Source of the DNA: an uncultured Bacilli bacterium
GTDB lineage: Bacteria; Bacillota_I; Bacilli_A; RF39; UBA660
Length of the DNA: 20,810 bases
Direction of reading: 5' to 3'
Assembly: GCA_947624095.1 (NCBI GenBank)
Contig: CANQIR010000001.1
Span: 1 to 20,810, forward strand
Under the pieces are notes generated by a model, which saw only the letters and a program-made list of their open reading frames with translations, did no database searches and was not told the origin of the DNA. The position numbers were made by a program, and so were the translations under genes. Positions 15,727 through 20,810 of the stretch are shown in pieces. The stretch's first letter is position 1; every line of letters starts with the position of its first letter.

Positions 15727-17553
15727 CTATAATTTTTTTGATATTTCCCAACTAACAAATGTAAAATCTATATTCGACTTTAACTCATCAATATAACTAT
15801 AAGTTGCATCCCTAACTACATTCCCTCGGTAATTACTTACCTTTACTTCTCCCGGGATTTTCTCCATAATTATATTTCTATTTAATAATACTAACGAATT
15901 AATCTCATTATCCAAACACTTTATCTCACTCTCCCCATTAACTGGAATATAAAGTGTCTTCCCACTATAAAATACATTAGTTGTCTTTTTTAAATTAGTA
16001 ATAACATACCTTAAATTCTCATCTTTAACATCACATAAAATCCTTGCACTATCAAAATATACTTTCATTAATTTATCATTATAATTATCATAATTTAAAG
16101 TCCTTAAATAAGTACAAATATCATAATTAATAGCCATCTTTCTACTTATACTAATTAAATCATTTAATACTTTTACCAAAGAAAGTAAAAAACTTTCTGG
16201 ACTATTAAAATTCAAATAACTAAATATTCTAACAATATTTTCATTTTCATTAAATGGTAATATCTCATTAACTAAGGTATAACATCTGCCCATCACTGCT
16301 GCATAATTTGGCTGACTTGCTAAGGCACTAACTAATTCTTCTCCACTTTTTACCTGATAATCTCCTAAATTAATTAACATCCTAAATAATTCAAAATATT
16401 CCGAATTCAAAAGTGTTAATTTATCCTTTTCCTCTTGTCCCAATAAATTATACTGGGTATATAAATCCTCTACAACCATACTCTCTGTAGCTTTATCACT
16501 ATCCAAATTAATAGCCAATCTATCCTTATACTTATTCACTAACTCATCATAATTAGTAATAACTAAACTATCATTTAAATAAGCTGCTGTATTAAAAATA
16601 TTAATTTTTTCAAATCTCTTATACCTATCAATAACCTGATTACGATAAATATCATCATAATGCTCATCTAAAATATTTGGTTTAAACTTTCTTTCAATTC
16701 TACTAAATTTCTTATCAATATTCTTAATCCCCTTAAAAACTCCCCTTTTATTTAAAATCTTTTCCATAAATTGTAATTTTAAATTAAGCAAATTTTGTTC
16801 ATTAGTTACATCATTTTGTAACTTCATCGCTATTATATAAGTTTTATTTAATTCTAAATCCATTACCAATGAATAAACTTGCTTTAATAATTTAACAAAA
16901 TCTTCATACCCCGTATCACTGACCTTCAAATGATTAAACTCATCACTTAAAGCATTATGTTTACTAATATCGACATCTAATTCTAATCGTCCAATAGCTA
17001 CTTCTTGATAATCTCTTTCTCCTTCAAAATTATTATATAAATCTATCCTACTTTGTAATAACTTATAAGAATTAAATAATAACTCCATTGATCTATTAAC
17101 ACTATCTATATAATCAGCTAAATACTCTTTCCTACTATCGTAATAATTAAATAATCGCTGTATCTCAAAGATTATTCTCTTAATATCCGAACTTTCTAAT
17201 TCGTTCTTCGCATCTTCTTCATACTTATCAATATTTTCCATTATTTCATAAGTAATTTCTTGTCCATTATGTACAAAACTAACCTGCGGATTTTCTTCAG
17301 TATAACTATCTAATACAATCGCTACATTCTTTTTCTTCCCATTAGCTTTATACCATTTTATTTCTTTAACAAATAAATCAAATTCTTTCTCATCTTGAAA
17401 TAACTTTACTCTCTCCAAATTACCATAATATAAACTATCAAAAGTATAAGTAAGACCAATTTTATTTCCTCGATAATATACTAGTGGATAAGATGATACT
17501 GAATCAAAACCATTATCTTTTAATATTGCAATTGCTTGCTTAAAATCTAGCAT
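15727..17553 (-). CDS. Uncharacterised 608-residue, mostly helical protein
   Basis: I do not recognise it. It has no signal peptide, TM helix or known catalytic motif, so it is probably cytosolic. The N-terminal 100 residues alternate short strands and turns (PLVYYRGNKIGLTYTFDSLYYG, NVAIVLDSYTEENPQVSFVHNGQEITYEI). The centre is long, charged and helical (about 105-300, with Leu/Ile heptad-like spacing and LELNKTYIIAMKLQNDV). A basic patch lies around 270-295 (KILNKRGVFKGIKNIDKKFSRIERKFK). The C-terminal end returns to strands (TTNVFYSGKTLYIPVNGESEI, NRNIIMEKIPGEVKVSNYRGNVV). Asn, Tyr, Leu and Asp are abundant. Two GTG codons precede the ATG at 17553 in frame, but GGTGAG around 17560-17565 spaces best to the ATG. 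It lies downstream of an extended -10 shared with the divergent DUF308 gene, and upstream of typA without a good terminator. Confidence 0.75.
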   Translation of the reverse strand: MLDFKQAIAILKDNGFDSVSSYPLVYYRGNKIGLTYTFDSLYYGNLERVKLFQDEKEFDLFVKEIKWYKANGKKKNVAIVLDSYTEENPQVSFVHNGQEITYEIMENIDKYEEDAKNELESSDIKRIIFEIQRLFNYYDSRKEYLADYIDSVNRSMELLFNSYKLLQSRIDLYNNFEGERDYQEVAIGRLELDVDISKHNALSDEFNHLKVSDTGYEDFVKLLKQVYSLVMDLELNKTYIIAMKLQNDVTNEQNLLNLKLQFMEKILNKRGVFKGIKNIDKKFSRIERKFKPNILDEHYDDIYRNQVIDRYKRFEKINIFNTAAYLNDSLVITNYDELVNKYKDRLAINLDSDKATESMVVEDLYTQYNLLGQEEKDKLTLLNSEYFELFRMLINLGDYQVKSGEELVSALASQPNYAAVMGRCYTLVNEILPFNENENIVRIFSYLNFNSPESFLLSLVKVLNDLISISRKMAINYDICTYLRTLNYDNYNDKLMKVYFDSARILCDVKDENLRYVITNLKKTTNVFYSGKTLYIPVNGESEIKCLDNEINSLVLLNRNIIMEKIPGEVKVSNYRGNVVRDATYSYIDELKSNIDFTFVSWEISKKL

Positions 17554-17579
17554 CACCACTCACCCACTATTCTACAAAT

Positions 17580-17588
17580 ATTATAACA
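17580..17588 (-). promoter_or_regulatory. Extended -10 promoter of the 608-residue orphan gene
   Basis: On the minus strand TGTTATAAT (17580-17588) is a perfect -10 with TGn extension. No clear -35 exists at the right distance (ATTTAA). It is back to back with the plus-strand promoter, four bases away. Confidence 0.6.
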
Positions 17589-17592
17589 CATA

Positions 17593-17621
17593 TTGAATAA
17601 ATTTAAATTAAATTATATAAT
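17593..17621 (+). promoter_or_regulatory. Sigma-A-type promoter of the DUF308 gene
   Basis: TTGAAT (17593-17598), exactly 17 bases of A/T and a perfect TATAAT (17616-17621). The AGAGG ribosome site is at 17633-17637 and the ATG at 17645. Confidence 0.75.
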
Positions 17622-17644
17622 TAGTAAAGAAAAGAGGTTATTAA

Positions 17645-18235
17645 ATGAAAATTGAAGTTTCTTTTGGTAAAGATGAATCTTTACTAAGTAGTATTATCTT
17701 TCTTATTGTTGGTGTTGTCCTACTAACTAAAGGTGATGTAGTTCTTCAATTCCTATCTATAGTCGTTGGTAGTATTTTATTAATTATTGGTATTATTAAA
17801 GCCTTTCTTTACTATAAAAGGAAAAAGAAAATAGAACCAATTGCTCGTTTTAGTTTAGTATCTGCTGTTGCTTTTATGTTCTTTGGGATTGTCTTTATTT
17901 TCTTTAGTGATTTTATTGAAACTTCTATTAGATATATATTAGGAGCATGGATTTTATTTAGTGGTATTAATACTTTTATTAATGCTATCTCCCTATCGAC
18001 AAAGAATACACATTTTATTTCATCATTAATTGTATCAATCCTTTTAGTTATTCTAAGTATTTACGTAATTTTTACTGAAAATTTAATTATTAATAGTTTA
18101 GGCATTATTATGATAATTTATTCAGTCTTAGAAATAGGTGATTTCATCTTTGGTAAAAGAAAAGTTAAAACTTATGAACCTAAAGAAGGTGAAACAACAC
18201 TTATTATTCCCGACAAAAAAGATATCAAAAAATGA
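17645..18235 (+). CDS. DUF308/HdeD-like six-helix membrane protein
   Basis: A 196-residue integral membrane protein with six hydrophobic helices at about 13-34, 38-57, 68-90, 94-114, 121-143 and 147-169. The paired Gly-rich helices (FLIVGVVLLTKGD, VVGSILLIIGIIK, LGAWILFSGINTFINA) are typical of the DUF308 repeat of HdeD/YhiD-region proteins. In enterobacteria HdeD is linked to acid stress. In Gram-positives the role is unknown. The short C-terminal tail (about 170-196) is charged (FGKRKVKTYEPKEG, DKKDIKK) and probably cytoplasmic. It stands alone on the plus strand with its own promoter and shares a bidirectional terminator with the convergent regulator. Unlike the plus-strand ABC genes, its coding strand is not G-depleted. 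Confidence 0.8.
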   Translation: MKIEVSFGKDESLLSSIIFLIVGVVLLTKGDVVLQFLSIVVGSILLIIGIIKAFLYYKRKKKIEPIARFSLVSAVAFMFFGIVFIFFSDFIETSIRYILGAWILFSGINTFINAISLSTKNTHFISSLIVSILLVILSIYVIFTENLIINSLGIIMIIYSVLEIGDFIFGKRKVKTYEPKEGETTLIIPDKKDIKK

Positions 18236-18243
18236 TATCTTTT
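18217..18243. terminator. Bidirectional terminator between DUF308 and XRE genes
   Basis: AAAAGATATCA (18217-18227), loop AAAAA and TGATATCTTTT (18233-18243) form an 11-bp perfect stem. T-rich DNA follows on the plus strand (TTTTAATTTAATA) and six Ts on the minus strand (18215-18220). The stem contains the DUF308 TGA stop (18233-18235) and two bases of the XRE gene's TAA (18242-18244). Confidence 0.85.
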
Positions 18244-19777
18244 AATTTAATATACTTTCGAGTTCCTTAATCTTATTTTGATATTCTTCTATTACATCTT
18301 CGTATTCCTTTAGCTGTCCTTGATAACTATCCAATGCTTCTTGATACCTCTCATTATCCCTATCTATCTGTGACTCTAACTCATTGATTCTTTCATATAA
18401 TGAATTTCTCTCTTCATCATAAGAATTTCTATAATCATTCATTTTATTAACTTTCATCTTTGCAATATTTTCTTCATTAGCATATACTTTTACATCAGGA
18501 TAGTAAGTTCCATCATATATTTCCTTATTCTTTAAAAAATTAATTATCAAATCCTTTAACTTAGTAAAATTAATATTTTCACTTACATATACATATAACT
18601 CATTATTACTATAATAAGTAGAATTTAACTCATATATTGCATTATATCCATATAATATTTTAATATTATCTAAACTATTATCAACTATGTACTCAACATC
18701 ATTTCCACTAATAAAGAAATCATCAGTCATATCATAATACTTTTCATTATATTCTAACTTTAATACTTCAGGAACTTCATCAGTAACATTAAAATCTGTA
18801 AATTCTATAGTACCTACCCCAACACCAATAGCTACTCCTACAAAACCACAAATAAATATCCATAATAATGCTTTATAGCTACTCTTTTTATCAAATAAGA
18901 AATTAATCATTATAATAATACATTCTATACCAACTATAGTACTTGATAATAAACCAATAAATAAGCCGATAAATAATATTCCTTTAAACATTAACCATAT
19001 ATCTATACAAAAACCAATAATTAAACAAAATACTATAACTATTGCTGCTATTAAAAACCATATTACTATAAATTTAGCAAAGATTAATAAAAACTTCGCA
19101 ATTAAATCAATAATCGAAAAATGATTATTCGGTAAATATACATATTTTACCTTTTCCGTTTCTTTTACTTCTTCATTATCACTAACTTTTACTTCTTCAA
19201 CAACCTTTTCCTTTTTATAATTAAACTCTGCTTTAATTCCTACTCCATCAAAATTTTTTAAATACCTTTCATTAAATAGATACCCTATAATAACCATACA
19301 TAATACTAAATAAGCAAAATCTACTACAAAAGTTAGAATTCCATTACATACTAGATAACCATTTTTTGGTAAGAAACTAAACAAATTTCTAATTAAATCT
19401 ACTATCATTTCTAAAATAGTCATCTTTAATATTGCCATCAATAATATCAGTAATAAAAACTCCACAAATATTTTTAATAAGTCATTAAACTTTAACTTCG
19501 TAAACATACAAAATAATTTATTAATCGTATCTAAAAACTTATTAAAATACCCTTTCTTTTCTTCCTGTTCACATTTCAATTCACTATCACCAGTTAAAAC
19601 ATCTAAAGGACAATTAAATAATTTACTAATTGCCAAAAGTTTGTCCATTTCTGGATAAGCAGCACCAGATTCCCATTTACTTACTGACTGTCTGGAAACA
19701 TTTAATTTTTCTGCCAACTGTTCCTGAGTCATATTATTTTGTTTTCTTAACTCATATAACTTATTTGCAAAATTCAT
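18242..19777 (-). CDS. Membrane-embedded XRE-family regulator with external domain and coiled coil
   Basis: 511 residues. An N-terminal HTH_3/XRE domain (about 6-62, MTQEQLAEKLNVSRQSVSKWESG, with the recognition helix SRQSVSKWE) is the usual DNA-binding unit. Unusually, it continues into a hydrophobic region with about six TM helices (roughly 102-122, 141-168, 222-254, 256-276, 277-296 and 302-326). This is interrupted by a charged loop (169-218, EEVKVSDNEEVKETEKVKY). A polar domain (about 327-445) then carries repeated Tyr/Asn-rich strands (VEYIVDNSLDNIKILYGYNAIYEL, NNELYVYVSENI). It ends in a coiled coil (about 448-511, ERINELESQIDRDNERYQEAL). With an even TM number the ectodomain would be cytoplasmic; with an odd number, external. 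I favour external but cannot decide by eye. The start has GAGGTGA (19784-19790). The promoter and operator-like array upstream suggest autoregulation. The likely role is coupling a membrane or envelope signal to transcription. Confidence 0.82.
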   Translation of the reverse strand: MNFANKLYELRKQNNMTQEQLAEKLNVSRQSVSKWESGAAYPEMDKLLAISKLFNCPLDVLTGDSELKCEQEEKKGYFNKFLDTINKLFCMFTKLKFNDLLKIFVEFLLLILLMAILKMTILEMIVDLIRNLFSFLPKNGYLVCNGILTFVVDFAYLVLCMVIIGYLFNERYLKNFDGVGIKAEFNYKKEKVVEEVKVSDNEEVKETEKVKYVYLPNNHFSIIDLIAKFLLIFAKFIVIWFLIAAIVIVFCLIIGFCIDIWLMFKGILFIGLFIGLLSSTIVGIECIIIMINFLFDKKSSYKALLWIFICGFVGVAIGVGVGTIEFTDFNVTDEVPEVLKLEYNEKYYDMTDDFFISGNDVEYIVDNSLDNIKILYGYNAIYELNSTYYSNNELYVYVSENINFTKLKDLIINFLKNKEIYDGTYYPDVKVYANEENIAKMKVNKMNDYRNSYDEERNSLYERINELESQIDRDNERYQEALDSYQGQLKEYEDVIEEYQNKIKELESILN

Positions 19778-19801
19778 AATCTTTCACCTCACTAAAAGCA
19801 T

Positions 19802-19829
19802 ATTATACTGCTAAGTTGCAAACTATCAA
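19802..19829 (-). promoter_or_regulatory. Promoter of the membrane XRE regulator
   Basis: On the minus strand TTGATA (19824-19829, 5 of 6), a 16-base spacer and a perfect TATAAT (19802-19807). Initiation near 19795 gives a short leader before GAGGTGA (19784-19790). AAGTTG elements fall in its spacer and over its -35. Confidence 0.75.
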
Positions 19830-19886
19830 CTTTAAGTTGTTTTTTGTTGAATTTAAGTTGCATTTTAAAATTCTACTCCTAGTTGC
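19812..19886. promoter_or_regulatory. Operator-like array of AAGTTG elements with a 13-bp dyad
   Basis: On the plus strand AAGTTG occurs at 19813-19818, 19834-19839 and 19855-19860, exactly 21 bp apart, two turns of B-DNA. The outer two are TAAGTTGCA. The middle one is half of the perfect dyad CAACTTTAAGTTG (19827-19839), which overlaps the -35 box. A partial TTGTTG (19844-19849) and TAGTTGC (19880-19886) extend the series. XRE proteins normally bind such short dyads as dimers. Control by the adjacent gene's own product is inferred. Confidence 0.65.
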
Positions 19887-19903
19887 TATCAAATTTTAGT
19901 ATT

Positions 19904-19923
19904 AAAAAAGCTTCTAAGAAGCT
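19904..19923 (-). terminator. Rho-independent terminator of the LppM-like gene
   Basis: On the minus strand AGCTTC (19918-19923), TTA and GAAGCT (19909-19914) make a short perfect stem. Six Ts (19904-19909, sharing one base with the stem) follow. It lies two bases past the TAG stop at 19926-19928. Confidence 0.8.
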
Positions 19924-19925
19924 CT

Positions 19926-20810
19926 CTATCCAAAAAATTTATTTTGATATTCATTATTTGTATCGCTAGTATTCTCTGCCGTTTTAAAATTATCTTCTTT
20001 ATTTGCTGCTGCTTTTTCACTTGGAAACATACTTTCAACAGTAATCTTTGGCTCTACAACTTTTTTAGGCTGAATCTCCGATTGCGTAAAAAACTTCCCT
20101 GTCACTTCCGGTGTTTCCTCATTTACTGGCCCATCATCTTGTGGTTCGGATGTCATCACTTGTGGATGTTCCACCGTATTGTCGTTAGGAAAAGCTATCG
20201 CTAAATCTGATTTATTATCCTGCTTAACTGGTTCTGGTTCACTTACCGTAAAAACTTCCACATTATTATCATTTACTTCTCCCGGATTAACAATACTACT
20301 TTTTGGTGCCAAATTACCCATATCCAATACCTCAGTTTTAACTTCTTTTTTTGCCGTATTATCCACATTAGCACCATTCATATTATCAAATAACGTCTTA
20401 ACTTCCGCTTTAGGTTGTGGTCCTTTTCTTAATTTAGCTATATACCAAGCTATAATTCCAATTACAACAATTACCACAGCAATAATTATATATAGTAAAT
20501 AATGATGGAATGAAAATGCAAACTCAATAGTTTTATCTTTATCGGTTACTAAATTCCAAGTCAAAGTTTTACCATCTTTTGATACCTCATCAGCATTATG
20601 ACTCTTTGGCTTACTAGGTAAAGTTACAACAAATTTACCTTCAAAATCAATATCTTGTCCTTCAACCTCTTCCGTTGCTTTTAACTTTAATTTTGTTGAA
20701 TACACTCCTTTATCACTCTTTACAAATAATATCGGATCTTCTACTTCTTCATCAGCATCTAAACTAAAAGTTACCTTTTCTCCAGTTATTTCATTGATAT
20801 TTTTAAATTT
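19926..20810 (-). CDS. LppM-like (DUF3153-type) single-TM surface protein, 5' end outside window
   Basis: The frame stays open from the TAG at 19926 to the right edge, giving 294 C-terminal residues. An apparent start at 20705 is a GTG inside the frame with no reason to be the true start. The external part (about 100 residues) has the pattern INEITGEKVTFSL ... GVYSTKLKLKA ... FVVTLPSKPKSHNADEVSKDGKTLTWNL, ending in a Lys-rich EFAF strand. This resembles LppM/DUF3153-type domains, where the N-A-x-x-V-S-x-D-G-K-T-L-T-W stretch is typical. One TM helix follows (HHYLLYIIIAVVIVVIGIIAWYIAKLRKG). The cytoplasmic tail of about 165 residues is rich in Asn, Glu, Pro, Val and Lys, looks disordered and contains repeated PEV/EPEP-type segments. 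The missing start probably carries a signal peptide or lipobox. Function is unknown; family assignment is by recall only. Confidence 0.7.
   Translation of the reverse strand, partial: KFKNINEITGEKVTFSLDADEEVEDPILFVKSDKGVYSTKLKLKATEEVEGQDIDFEGKFVVTLPSKPKSHNADEVSKDGKTLTWNLVTDKDKTIEFAFSFHHYLLYIIIAVVIVVIGIIAWYIAKLRKGPQPKAEVKTLFDNMNGANVDNTAKKEVKTEVLDMGNLAPKSSIVNPGEVNDNNVEVFTVSEPEPVKQDNKSDLAIAFPNDNTVEHPQVMTSEPQDDGPVNEETPEVTGKFFTQSEIQPKKVVEPKITVESMFPSEKAAANKEDNFKTAENTSDTNNEYQNKFFG

Noticed and set aside
18233..18235. Mycoplasma-type code with TGA as tryptophan
   Set aside because: TGA ends the DUF308 gene inside a terminator stem and ends the second orphan paralogue inside the next ribosome site; tryptophans are encoded by TGG.
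19944..20502. Plus-strand frames opposite the LppM-like gene
   Set aside because: Antisense to a coherent TM plus tail protein; no ribosome site, and Cys/Phe/Leu-rich shadow composition.
20703..20705. Start of the LppM-like gene at the GTG here
   Set aside because: The frame is open upstream to the window edge and encodes matching family-like sequence, so this is an internal valine codon.

Overview
This is a very AT-rich, gene-dense bacterial window with almost no long spacers. It uses ordinary TAA/TAG/TGA stops, and tryptophan is TGG. The housekeeping set (class II LysRS, CysRS, TypA, a ClpC-type AAA+ protease chaperone), strong AGGAGG-type ribosome sites and sigma-A-like promoters point to a low-GC Gram-positive lineage. 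The compact proteins, extreme AT content and many unrecognised membrane or orphan proteins look most like an uncultured gut Bacilli/Mollicutes-type clade (RF39-like). That placement is inference. I saw no rRNA, tRNA, CRISPR array, transposase or phage gene.

Layout. Positions 1-7087 are all on the minus strand. Read in the direction of transcription, they are lysS, a 12-or-so-TM ion-transporter-superfamily protein, a compact clpC-like gene, cysS, and a YugP-type zinc metallopeptidase cut by the left edge. The order lysS-clpC-cysS echoes the lysS-ctsR-mcsA-mcsB-clpC-...-gltX-cysE-cysS order of Bacillus, with the intervening genes absent. Positions 7154-10710 hold a plus-strand two-gene operon for a heterodimeric ABC exporter with one consensus and one degenerate ATP site. 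Its stop codon overlaps the stop of a convergent minus-strand operon, and each operon's terminator hairpin lies inside the other's coding sequence.

Positions 10620-13780 hold that minus-strand operon: two divergent paralogues of unknown function, then a protein ending in pentapeptide-like repeats. TypA (13852-15657) and a 608-residue orphan protein (15727-17553) follow. The orphan shares a divergent promoter region with a plus-strand DUF308/HdeD-like membrane protein (17645-18235).

Positions 18242-19777 encode a membrane-embedded XRE regulator with an external domain and a C-terminal coiled coil. Upstream lies an array of AAGTTG elements spaced exactly 21 bp apart, one forming a perfect 13-bp dyad over the -35 box, which fits autoregulation. 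The right edge holds the 3' part of an LppM-like, single-TM surface protein with a long acidic cytoplasmic tail.

The best candidates for undescribed biology are the three-gene orphan operon, the membrane XRE regulator with its phased operator, and the interlocked convergent terminators.
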